Under the pieces are notes generated by a model, which was not told the DNA's origin, ran no database searches, and saw only the letters and a list, made by a program, of their open reading frames with translations. Position numbers and translations under genes: made by a program. Positions 1-7,508 of a stretch of 23,661 nt of DNA are shown here, piece by piece. Source of the stretch: DSM-111022 sp043424535 (lineage in GTDB: Bacteria; Bacillota; Bacilli; Lactobacillales; Aerococcaceae); NCBI GenBank assembly GCA_043424535.1, contig JBHWOV010000018.1, positions 1-23,661 of the forward strand. The letters run 5' to 3'. Within the stretch, counting starts at the first letter, position 1; each line of letters begins with the position of its first letter.

Positions 1-8
1 GGTGTAAT

Positions 9-53
9 AAAAAAATCTCTAGAAAAGAAATTCTTTTCTAGAGATATTTTTTT
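9..53. terminator. Bidirectional rho-independent terminator after ppaC
   Basis: A nearly perfect inverted repeat of about 14-15 bp (arms 15-29 and 31-45) is flanked by an A-run on the left (9-15) and a T-run on the right (47-53). It can therefore end transcription from either strand. On the minus strand it abuts the ppaC stop codon (52-54) and would close the parE-parC-ppaC unit. Its symmetry suggests that a convergent gene may lie to the left of the window; that part is inference. Confidence 0.9.
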
Positions 54-984
54 ATAATTGATTATAAGCATCTGTTAATGGTGGAACCACTTGTTTTTTC
101 CGTGAAACAATACCTGAAAGTTCAATTTCATTATTTTCTACTGTTCCCCCAAATGCTTGCTCAACCATCACTGGATTTTCGCCAGCGACCCAGCCAATGG
201 ATGTATTGTCTAAAATATCAGTGATGACTAATAAGAATAGATTAAAATCTTTTTCCTCTATTTCATTGTTCATCACAGCTAAAATGCCCTCTTTGCGTTC
301 TGAAATTTGCTCAAAACCGATAACATTTACTTGTCCAATGCGAATATTATGGCCATTTAATTCAAAAGATTTCGCGTCTGAGTTAACTAATTCAGCATCA
401 GATTGATCTGAAATATCAGCTCCTGCTTGAAGTAATTGACGGCCATATTCATTTAAATATACTTGAGCAATTTTTGCTAATTGTTCTGCAATTTCACGGT
501 CTTCATTCGTACATGTTGGTGATTTTAATAATAATGTGTCAGAAACAATCGCAGATAGCATGATTCCTGCAATAGCACGTGGAATATCAATGTCTTGCTC
601 TGAAAACATTTTATAAATAACACTACATGTTGAACCAATCGGTTCAGCACGGTAAAATAATGGATTGGCTGTATTGAAACCATGGATGCGGTGGTGATCA
701 ACAACATAATCCACTTGAACTTTATCGATATCAGCCACTGATTGTTGCGGTTCATTATGATCGACTAATGCGACACGGTCAACTTCGTCCGCCACTTCTT
801 CAACAATTCTAGGAACTTCTAAAGAAAAATGGTCTAAAGCAAATTGTGTTTCTGCATTAGGTTCACCCAATGCTACAGGCTCAGCTTCTTCTCCTTTACG
901 TTCTAGATAATAGCTAAATGCGATCGCAGAACCAATCGCATCCGTATCTGGGTTTTGATGGCCAAAAACTAAATATTTACTCAT
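52..984 (-). CDS. ppaC: Manganese-dependent inorganic pyrophosphatase (DHH family II)
   Basis: This cytosolic enzyme hydrolyses pyrophosphate to two phosphates and so pulls forward polymer-forming reactions. The 310-residue product has the full family II set at the positions known from Bacillus PpaC. The metal ligands are H9, D13 and D15 (in GHQNPDTDA), D75, H97 (in VDHHR) and D149. The C-terminal DHHA2 domain carries K205 and the SRKKQ substrate loop at 294-298. Length is normal for the family. The ATG is preceded by AGGAGG with about 7 bases spacing. Only 28 bases separate it from the parC stop, with no terminator between, so it is probably the last gene of a parE-parC-ppaC transcript. Identification is very secure; operon membership is inferred from spacing. 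Confidence 0.97.
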   Translation of the reverse strand: MSKYLVFGHQNPDTDAIGSAIAFSYYLERKGEEAEPVALGEPNAETQFALDHFSLEVPRIVEEVADEVDRVALVDHNEPQQSVADIDKVQVDYVVDHHRIHGFNTANPLFYRAEPIGSTCSVIYKMFSEQDIDIPRAIAGIMLSAIVSDTLLLKSPTCTNEDREIAEQLAKIAQVYLNEYGRQLLQAGADISDQSDAELVNSDAKSFELNGHNIRIGQVNVIGFEQISERKEGILAVMNNEIEEKDFNLFLLVITDILDNTSIGWVAGENPVMVEQAFGGTVENNEIELSGIVSRKKQVVPPLTDAYNQL

Positions 985-1012
985 GATTTACCTCCTAATA
1001 ATAACACTATGA

Positions 1013-3517
1013 CTATTCTATCACAGAATCATCATTTGTTTGAAATAATTTTAACTGATTTATCGTTAAAGCGAAAACTTGTCCTAATTTTTCAATGTCT
1101 GGAACTGCTGAACCATTATTTAAACGTTCGGTTAATGGAATATCCACAGACATTAGCTCACTATCTACACCGGTATCACCTTTGACAACGATTGGAACCG
1201 TCCCATCATTTAATGCGATTAAATCGATCACACGATGTGGGTCCTTTTTGCGATCTTTAAGAAGGAGCACCCCTCGATTACCACGATTAGCTTCAGGAAT
1301 AATATCTACATTAAAGCGTTTGAGATTGCCATGTTGTGTTAATAACATCGCTTGAGGATAGCTGACCTCTCTATCAGATATAATCATGCCTGCGACATGG
1401 TCATCTTCTTTCAGATTAATACCGATGACTCCTTGCGCTTTTGGACCATATTGTGAGACATCAGATAAATCATAGCGTAAACTGTAAGACTGATAACTCA
1501 CTAAAACAACTTCGAGCGCGTCACGGATCGAACTAATTTCATGGATTGAAATCACTTGATCTGTCTCTGTTTTCATCTTCATCGCCATTTGCGTCCGTGA
1601 TTTATAACTTCTAAAAGTCACAAATTCAGAACGCTTCACTCGTTTGATCATTCCTTCACGGGTTGCGAAAACCAATTCATGTTCATCATCTTCTTGGTCT
1701 TTATAATCCAAACGATCACTCGCTTGCGTTACAAAAATAATTTCTTCATTTTCTTCAAGTTTGAATTGTTGTGAATAATGAATTCCCATATCTTTCCAAC
1801 GAATTTCAGGTAGTTCATTGACTGGAATAAATAAATAATTTCCCATATTCGTAAAAGCAATAATTGCTTCATAAGTACTCATTTGCTTAATAAATAATGG
1901 ATAGTCTAATTCACGGTGCTCAAAATCATCCGTTTGCGAAGATTGGAAGGATCGCATACTCGTACGTTTAAAATAACCTTCTCGAGTGACAACGACCATG
2001 ACTTGTTCTTCAGCCACGAGTAAAGTCCGTTCCACTTCAATTTCTTCAATGTCTGCTTCAATGACTGTTCGTCTTGGATTGCCATATTTCTTTTTAATCT
2101 CTTTAAGTTCATTGACGAGTACTTTATTTAAAATCGCATCATCATTTAAGATACTTTGATAATGTTGAATCGCTTCATTTAAATCAAGGCGTTCATTTTG
2201 TAATGCTGTGATATCTGTATTCGTTAAACGATATAATTGGAGATTTACAATCGCTTCTGCTTGTTCTTGAGAAAATTCAAAGCGATCAACCAAATTGTTT
2301 TTAGCATCTTTTTTACTATCTGATTGACGAATCGTATGAATCACATCATCTAAAATGGAAACCATATGAATTAAACCGTCAACAATATGTAAGCGACTTT
2401 GGTCTGCTTTTAAATTATATTTTGTACGACGTGTAATGATTTCTTGTTGATGCGTAATATAAGCCTCTAACATTTCGATCAAGCCGACTTGTTTTGGTGT
2501 TCGATTATGAATCGCCACCATATTAAAATTATAATTCATTTGTAAGTCGGTATTCTTCAATAAATAATTTAAAACAGGTTCTGGATCGACTTCTCGTCGC
2601 AATTCGATGACTAATCTGATACCATTGCGGTCTGATTCATCACGAATTTCAACAATGCCATCAATTTTTTTAGAGAGTCGAATATCATCTAATTTTTGAA
2701 TGAGTTTCGTCTTATTAATATCATAAGGCAATTCCGTCGCGACGATTTGAGATTTACCACCTTTTAGTGGTTCGATATCCGTTTTAGCACGCATAACGAC
2801 ACGGCCGCGCCCTGTTTTATAAGCCTCTTCTAATTGATCGGCTCCTTGAATAATCGCTCCCGTAGGAAAGTCTGGCCCCTGAATATAACGCATGATTTTA
2901 TCTAATGAATAAGACTGATGTGTCAACATATAGACCAATGCGTCAATTACTTCTGCTAAATTATGGGGTGGAATATCTGTCGCATAACCTGCAGAAATTC
3001 CCGTCGCACCATTGACTAGTAAATTTGGAAATCTTGCTGGTAAGACTTCAGGTTCTTCGAGTGAATCATCGAAGTTTAAAGCAAAGTCTACGGTCTCTTC
3101 ATGAATATTAGCTAGCAATTCCATCGCAATTTTTGATAAACGTGCTTCCGTATAACGCATCGCTGCCGCGGGGTCACCGTCCATTGACCCATTATTTCCG
3201 TGCATATCAATTAATGGTTCACGATTTTTCCAATCTTGACTCATTCTTACCATCGCTTCATAGACGGATGAATCACCATGTGGATGATAATTACCAATGA
3301 CATTTCCGACCGTCTTAGCAGATTTACGGTAAGGATTATCCGCTGTATTACCATCTTGATACATGGCATAGAGAATCCGTCGCTGCACCGGTTTTAAACC
3401 GTCTCGTATATCAGGCAATGCCCGATCTTGAATAATATATTTTGAATATCTTCCAAAACGGTCTCCAATAACATTTGAAAAGCTTAACTCTTCAATATTT
3501 TCATGCTGTAAAGGCAT
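1013..3517 (-). CDS. parC: DNA topoisomerase IV subunit A
   Basis: ParC is the DNA breakage-reunion subunit of topoisomerase IV; with ParE it decatenates daughter chromosomes using ATP. The 834-residue product starts with the GyrA/ParC N-terminal domain (RALPDIRDGLKPVQRR at about 32-47) and has the catalytic tyrosine Y122 in AAMRYTEARLS. A coiled-coil middle and a C-terminal beta-propeller-like region from about residue 500 follow. It is ParC rather than GyrA because it is adjacent to parE and I see no GyrA-box heptapeptide in the C-terminal domain. The quinolone-determining segment HPHGDSSVYE keeps Ser83 and Glu87, the residues corresponding to S80 and E84 of staphylococcal GrlA, so the two main resistance positions look wild type. 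The start overlaps the parE stop by one base (TAATG), with GAGGAGG inside the end of parE, indicating translational coupling. Confidence 0.97.
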   Translation of the reverse strand: MPLQHENIEELSFSNVIGDRFGRYSKYIIQDRALPDIRDGLKPVQRRILYAMYQDGNTADNPYRKSAKTVGNVIGNYHPHGDSSVYEAMVRMSQDWKNREPLIDMHGNNGSMDGDPAAAMRYTEARLSKIAMELLANIHEETVDFALNFDDSLEEPEVLPARFPNLLVNGATGISAGYATDIPPHNLAEVIDALVYMLTHQSYSLDKIMRYIQGPDFPTGAIIQGADQLEEAYKTGRGRVVMRAKTDIEPLKGGKSQIVATELPYDINKTKLIQKLDDIRLSKKIDGIVEIRDESDRNGIRLVIELRREVDPEPVLNYLLKNTDLQMNYNFNMVAIHNRTPKQVGLIEMLEAYITHQQEIITRRTKYNLKADQSRLHIVDGLIHMVSILDDVIHTIRQSDSKKDAKNNLVDRFEFSQEQAEAIVNLQLYRLTNTDITALQNERLDLNEAIQHYQSILNDDAILNKVLVNELKEIKKKYGNPRRTVIEADIEEIEVERTLLVAEEQVMVVVTREGYFKRTSMRSFQSSQTDDFEHRELDYPLFIKQMSTYEAIIAFTNMGNYLFIPVNELPEIRWKDMGIHYSQQFKLEENEEIIFVTQASDRLDYKDQEDDEHELVFATREGMIKRVKRSEFVTFRSYKSRTQMAMKMKTETDQVISIHEISSIRDALEVVLVSYQSYSLRYDLSDVSQYGPKAQGVIGINLKEDDHVAGMIISDREVSYPQAMLLTQHGNLKRFNVDIIPEANRGNRGVLLLKDRKKDPHRVIDLIALNDGTVPIVVKGDTGVDSELMSVDIPLTERLNNGSAVPDIEKLGQVFALTINQLKLFQTNDDSVIE

Positions 3518-5580
3518 TAATTATCCTCCTCATCGTCAAATAATGAAATGGATTCATTTACTGTATTTAAATCAGCTTGATCAGCCAATTTATCTTCTAC
3601 TTCTTCTTCAATTTCAGCAGATTGTTGTTCATTTTCTGCTAGAAGCGTATCTTCCTCATCTAATGTAAATTGCACATTTTCTTCGATCCATTTTCTTCGT
3701 GGCTCGACTTTAGAGCCCATTAATGTCGTTAATCGTCTCTCAGACTGAGCGGTGTCATCGATGGTTACCCGAATGAGTAAACGCGTTTCAGGATTCATCG
3801 TCGTATCCCAGAGTTGATCAGCATTCATTTCACCTAAACCTTTATAACGTTGAAGAATGTAACCTTTACCCATTTCTTGCGTAATTTCTTCTAATTCTTC
3901 ATTTGTCCAAGCATAGGCAATCTTTTCTGATTTTCCTTTTCCTTTGGAAACTTTATATAATGGTGGCATTGCTAAATAAACTTTGCCAGCTTCCAATAAA
4001 GGTTTCATATATCGATAAAAGAATGTTAACAACAATACTTGAATATGCGCACCGTCAGTATCCGCATCCGTCATGATGACGACTTTGTCATAGTTCACAT
4101 CTTCTAAGTTAAATTCGGGTCCAACTCCTGCTCCAATCGTATAAATCATGGTATTGATTTCTTCATTTTTCATGATATCAGCCATTGAAGCTTTTTCGGT
4201 ATTAATAACTTTCCCTCTTAAAGGTAAAATCGCTTGATAACGACGATCTCGTCCTAATTTGGCTGAACCACCAGCAGAATCCCCCTCCACTAGGTATAAT
4301 TCATTTTTAGAAGTGTCTTTAGATTGTGCTTTTGTGAGCTTACCAGAAATTAATTTTTCTTGTTGCGATCTTTTTGCGCCAGAACGAGAAGCATCGCGTG
4401 CTTTTCTAGCTGCTTCTCTCGATTCGCGTGCTTTAATGGCCTTACGAATAATATTTTGAGCAAAGTTACCATTTTCATTAAGATAAATCGTCATTTGTTC
4501 ATTGATAAAATTATCAACGAGTCCTCTTGCTTTGGGAGTACCTAATTTATCTTTGGTCTGCCCTTCAAATTGTAAATATTGTTCGGGTATGCGAACAGAA
4601 ATAACAGCAGCGACTCCTTCACGAATATCGCTACCTTCTAAATTTTTTTCTTTTTCTTTAATTAGATTAAAACGACGTGCATAATCATTGAAAGCTTTCG
4701 TTAATCCCGTTTTCATTCCCGTTTCATGCGTTCCTCCACCAGGAGTGCGGACATTATTGGCGAATGAAAGAATCGTTTCTGAATACCCATCATTGTATTG
4801 CATAGCAAAATCGATTTCGAAATCGTCGCTACTGCCAGAAAACGAAATAATATCTCCTAATGTGGCTTTTTCTTCATTTAAATATTCAATAAAATCCTTT
4901 AATCCATCTTCATAATGGAATGTTTCAGACTGTCCACTACGGTGGTCTTCAATTTGAATCGTTAATCCCTTTAAAAGAAATGCAGACTCGCGCAGACGTT
5001 CCGAAATTGTTTCAAACGAAATCGTCGCATTGCCGAAAATTTCTTTATCGGGCATAAAACGAACTGTTGTGCCATGAAGATTTTTATTATTATTTTTTTG
5101 TTTTTTAAGAGACGTGACAGGATGTCCACCATTTTCAAAGCGCATCGAATAAGTATATCCATCACGTTGTACTTCGACTTCCAGCCAACTTGATAAGGCA
5201 TTGACGACACTGGCACCAACTCCATGTAGTCCACCAGCTGATTTATAGCCACCTTGACCGAATTTACCTCCAGCATGAAGCACGGTAAAAATAATTTCAA
5301 TCGTCGGTTTACCACTTTCATGTTTACCAATTGGCATGCCGCGACCATTATCTGCAATCTCAACACTACCGTCTTTATTAAGATCGACAGTAATATAATC
5401 TGCAAAATCTGACAAGGCTTCGTCAACTGAATTATCGACAATTTCATATACCAGATGGTGAAGTCCTTTTTGATCCGTTGATCCGATATACATACCGGGT
5501 CTTTTTCTGACAGCATCTAGACCTTCCAGTATTTGTATCGAATCATCATTATAATTTTTTAAAGCATCGTTAGATGTCAT
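3517..5580 (-). CDS. parE: DNA topoisomerase IV subunit B (ATPase)
   Basis: ParE is the GHKL ATPase subunit of topoisomerase IV. I start it at the ATG at 5578-5580 (687 residues), which has GAGGTGA about 5 bases upstream and gives the typical N-terminus followed by LEGLDAVRKRPGMYIGS. The open frame runs 34 codons further upstream, but that extension covers the likely promoter. GHKL residues are E46, N50 and D77 with GRGMP, and the ATP lid is GGLHGVGASVVNALS. The Toprim domain has EGDSAGG at 432-438 and DADTDG at 505-510; QRYKGLGEMN lies at 577-586. The last 45 or so residues form a strongly acidic, low-complexity tail. ParE is favoured over GyrB by its partner parC and by the adjacent plsY, a common Firmicutes arrangement. 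Regulation may include LexA (see the separate site). Confidence 0.97.
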   Translation of the reverse strand: MTSNDALKNYNDDSIQILEGLDAVRKRPGMYIGSTDQKGLHHLVYEIVDNSVDEALSDFADYITVDLNKDGSVEIADNGRGMPIGKHESGKPTIEIIFTVLHAGGKFGQGGYKSAGGLHGVGASVVNALSSWLEVEVQRDGYTYSMRFENGGHPVTSLKKQKNNNKNLHGTTVRFMPDKEIFGNATISFETISERLRESAFLLKGLTIQIEDHRSGQSETFHYEDGLKDFIEYLNEEKATLGDIISFSGSSDDFEIDFAMQYNDGYSETILSFANNVRTPGGGTHETGMKTGLTKAFNDYARRFNLIKEKEKNLEGSDIREGVAAVISVRIPEQYLQFEGQTKDKLGTPKARGLVDNFINEQMTIYLNENGNFAQNIIRKAIKARESREAARKARDASRSGAKRSQQEKLISGKLTKAQSKDTSKNELYLVEGDSAGGSAKLGRDRRYQAILPLRGKVINTEKASMADIMKNEEINTMIYTIGAGVGPEFNLEDVNYDKVVIMTDADTDGAHIQVLLLTFFYRYMKPLLEAGKVYLAMPPLYKVSKGKGKSEKIAYAWTNEELEEITQEMGKGYILQRYKGLGEMNADQLWDTTMNPETRLLIRVTIDDTAQSERRLTTLMGSKVEPRRKWIEENVQFTLDEEDTLLAENEQQSAEIEEEVEDKLADQADLNTVNESISLFDDEEDN

Positions 5581-5613
5581 ATTTTCACCTCGAATAATTG
5601 TTTCAACTCTCCT

Positions 5614-5643
5614 ATGATACCAAATTAAATGGATGATGCACAA
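5614..5643 (-). promoter_or_regulatory. Likely sigma-A promoter of parE-parC-ppaC
   Basis: On the minus strand TTGTGC (5638-5643) is followed after 18 bases by TATCAT (5614-5619), which is preceded by TG to give an extended -10 (TGGTATCAT). Transcription would begin near 5607, giving a leader of about 27 bases before the parE ATG at 5580. Placement rules out the upstream in-frame extension of parE. Read by eye against the consensus. Confidence 0.6.
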
Positions 5644-5658
5644 TTTTATCTTAAAAAA

Positions 5659-5674
5659 GCGAATATTTGTTCGC
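5659..5674. promoter_or_regulatory. Candidate LexA (SOS) box upstream of parE
   Basis: The plus strand reads GCGAATATTTGTTCGC, an inverted repeat with five perfectly paired outer bases on each side. It fits the Gram-positive LexA/DinR consensus CGAAC-N4-GTTCG with a single deviation (GAAT in place of GAAC in one half). It lies 15 bases upstream of the proposed parE -35 box and within the divergent parE/plsY region. parE-parC belongs to the LexA regulon in Bacillus, to my knowledge, which makes the position meaningful. The site is seen in the sequence; LexA binding is inference. Confidence 0.5.
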
Positions 5675-5739
5675 ACAGGCAATTTTTTGTTGCGCGATGT
5701 AAATTATAGATGTTAATTCATAATTTCGCCAAAATTATA

Positions 5740-5748
5740 TGCTAAAAT
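5740..5748 (+). promoter_or_regulatory. Possible extended -10 promoter of plsY
   Basis: TGCTAAAAT (TG plus -10 TAAAAT at 5743-5748) lies about 36 bases before the plsY ATG. No good -35 hexamer sits 16-18 bases upstream, so the call rests on the extended -10 alone. A start near 5755 would exclude the upstream in-frame ATG at 5739. Confidence 0.4.
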
Positions 5749-5783
5749 ATAAGCAACAACTAAGAAGGGATACGAATAAAGCT

Positions 5784-6404
5784 ATGGATTTTATTTGGAT
5801 TTTGTTAGCTTATTTAGTTGGAAGTATTCCAACTGGTGTCTGGTATTCACGAATCATGCACAATCAAGATGTCCGCGATTTAGGAAGTGGAAACAGTGGC
5901 GCAACCAATATCGGGAGAAATTATGGACTCAAAGCAGCCATATTTGTGACTGCCATCGATGTCTTAAAAGGATGGATTCCGATGGGGCTTGCGATGCACT
6001 TTTTATCAGATAAACCGATCATTGTCATGTTAATAGGAATCGCGGCGATTATGGGACATTCATATCCGATTTTTGCTGACTTTAGAGGAGGTAAAATCGT
6101 CGCAACATCAATCGGAGTGTTATTAGGATATAATTTTTGGATTGGTATTTTAGATGTTATTATTCTTTTTTCTCTGATGTTCATTACAAGTATGGTAAGT
6201 TTTGCTGCCATTTTTAGTTATGGGATTACGGCGATTATTAATGCTTTTATCGCCGATCAATGGCCATATCAAATTGGTTTTATTTTGATATATTGTTGGC
6301 TAGTATACCGTCACCGTCAAAATATTTCACGCATTTTCAATGGCCAAGAAAGTCATATTAATTGGGGATTAAGAAAAGATAAATCATCTAAACAAACTAA
6401 ATAA
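5784..6404 (+). CDS. plsY: Acyl-phosphate:glycerol-3-phosphate acyltransferase
   Basis: PlsY is the membrane enzyme that moves an acyl chain from acyl-phosphate to glycerol-3-phosphate to make lysophosphatidate, the first step of phospholipid synthesis in most Gram-positives. The 206-residue protein is hydrophobic with several membrane segments. It carries the three family motifs: the glycine-rich SGNSGATNIGR (35-45), GHSYPIFADFRGGK followed by VATSIG (91-110), and the C-terminal YRHRQNISRI loop (175-184). The chosen ATG gives the standard N-terminus MDFIWILLAYLVGSIPTG. An upstream in-frame ATG (5739) lies within the predicted -10 box. The AAGAAGGG ribosome binding site is about 14 bases away, longer than usual, so the exact start is slightly uncertain. 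It is divergent from parE, a conserved Firmicutes pairing, and ends at its own terminator. Confidence 0.95.
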   Translation: MDFIWILLAYLVGSIPTGVWYSRIMHNQDVRDLGSGNSGATNIGRNYGLKAAIFVTAIDVLKGWIPMGLAMHFLSDKPIIVMLIGIAAIMGHSYPIFADFRGGKIVATSIGVLLGYNFWIGILDVIILFSLMFITSMVSFAAIFSYGITAIINAFIADQWPYQIGFILIYCWLVYRHRQNISRIFNGQESHINWGLRKDKSSKQTK

Positions 6405-6425
6405 TCATCAATTAAACAATAAAAT

Positions 6426-6470
6426 GAACGAAGGGGCCAGTTCATCTCACACTCCTTCGTTCTTTTTATT
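6426..6470 (+). terminator. Terminator of plsY, possibly shared with the epimerase gene
   Basis: Arms 6426-6436 and 6452-6462 (GAACGAAGG paired with CCTTCGTTC, plus a G-T and a G-C pair) close a 15-base loop. TTTTTATTTT follows on the plus strand. It lies 22 bases after the plsY stop. On the minus strand the hairpin is 33 bases past the aldose epimerase stop and is followed by a weaker T-rich stretch, so it may serve both convergent genes. Confidence 0.85.
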
Positions 6471-6494
6471 TTCTATCTTGTTATAACGACTGCA

Positions 6495-7391
6495 TTATTT
6501 GTGTTGAATGATATCAATCGTAAAATCATGTGTGCGAATTTCATGTGGTTTTAAAGATTGACTGCCATACTTCTTAGTAAAATCACCTTCATGAGAGACA
6601 TCATCCGCAATGCCTGCCCATGGTTCGATGCAAATAAAACCTGCCCGTTTTGGATAAGGTGACCATATTCCAACAAATGGCATCCGATTCGAACGAATTT
6701 TGAATTCTACTTGCTGAATTTCATCAATTAAACTGACTTGTGTTTGATTGCCTATTTGATATATCATTGCATCTTTTTTAAAATCTTTGTGATAGAGAAA
6801 ATGTTCATCAATCGGTTCATATTTTGCACTGGCTTTATCAATCAAGCCGTCTTTTGTTAATGGGATACGTAAATACTGGCTCTTTGGATCAAATGCCAGC
6901 TTCACTTGATCAAATTCTAATTGATTGGAATGATCACTTATTTGATGAACATTGAATGCGGGATGTCCTCCAACACTATAATAAATAATATCGTCACATG
7001 GATTCAAGATCTCATAACTAACGGTAATTTGATTATCATTTAAAATATATGTAATTTGAAAACTGAACTCAAAAGGATAAATTTCCAATGTTGCTGATGA
7101 ACTTTTTAGATTGAAGGTCGCAGAATTTGATGTTTCCATTTGAAGGGTAAATGTCATGTCTCTTGCGAAACCATGTTGCCCTAATTCATAGGTTTGACCT
7201 TGATATGTAAATTGATTATTCTTCAATTTTCCTACATTTGGAAATAAGACCGGTGCTTGTCTCGCCCAAAATTCTGGATCGCCCTGCCATAAATATTCAT
7301 ACCCGGTCTGAGCATCTCTAATCGAGGTCATTTCTGCACCCTTTTCAGAGATTTGAACAATCAAAAATTCATTTTCTAATGTTATCATCAT
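6495..7391 (-). CDS. LacX/GalM-like aldose 1-epimerase family protein
   Basis: The product (298 residues) is an aldose 1-epimerase (mutarotase) fold protein of the LacX-like subgroup and probably acts on the anomeric carbon of a hexose or hexose derivative in the cytosol. Expected catalytic residues are present: H73 in QHGFARD, H143 in GGHPAFN and E256 in CIEPWAG. The substrate cannot be told from the sequence, and no sugar-utilisation genes lie nearby, so I give no gene symbol. I start at the ATG at 7389-7391, 5 bases after AAGGAGG; the next codon is also ATG and is an equally good start. An in-frame ATG seven codons upstream reads through the ribosome binding site and is rejected. It has its own -10 box and follows the hslU terminator, so it is probably a single-gene transcript. 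Confidence 0.88.
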   Translation of the reverse strand: MMITLENEFLIVQISEKGAEMTSIRDAQTGYEYLWQGDPEFWARQAPVLFPNVGKLKNNQFTYQGQTYELGQHGFARDMTFTLQMETSNSATFNLKSSSATLEIYPFEFSFQITYILNDNQITVSYEILNPCDDIIYYSVGGHPAFNVHQISDHSNQLEFDQVKLAFDPKSQYLRIPLTKDGLIDKASAKYEPIDEHFLYHKDFKKDAMIYQIGNQTQVSLIDEIQQVEFKIRSNRMPFVGIWSPYPKRAGFICIEPWAGIADDVSHEGDFTKKYGSQSLKPHEIRTHDFTIDIIQHK

Positions 7392-7414
7392 ACTTACCTC
7401 CTTAACCTTCATTT

Positions 7415-7420
7415 ATTATA
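7415..7420 (-). promoter_or_regulatory. -10 box upstream of the aldose epimerase gene
   Basis: The minus strand has a perfect TATAAT at 7415-7420 with no clear -35 hexamer at 16-18 bases. Transcription would begin near 7408, about 17 bases before the chosen ATG. That leaves just enough room for AGGAGG and excludes the upstream ATG at 7412. Confidence 0.45.
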
Positions 7421-7447
7421 CTCAATTTCCCATGAATTAGCACTAAG

Positions 7448-7498
7448 AAAAAGAAAAAATGAAAATTTAATGAGGTTTCCCTTCACTAAATTTTCATT
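7448..7498 (-). terminator. Rho-independent terminator of xerC-hslV-hslU
   Basis: A 12-bp stem (7458-7469 with 7487-7498) is extended after one mismatch by five more pairs (7471-7475 with 7481-7485, one G-T), leaving loop TTTCC. On the minus strand it is followed by TTTTTTCTTTTT. It begins about 10 bases after the hslU stop codon. Confidence 0.85.
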
Positions 7499-7508
7499 TA
7501 AAAGGATT

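Noticed and set aside
4971..5516. 181-codon minus-strand open frame within parE
   Set aside because: It is a shifted frame of parE with a low-complexity, non-protein-like composition; parE itself is clearly intact.
5581..5682. 34-codon upstream extension of parE
   Set aside because: It covers the promoter and ribosome binding site, and the extra residues do not resemble ParE or GyrB N-termini.
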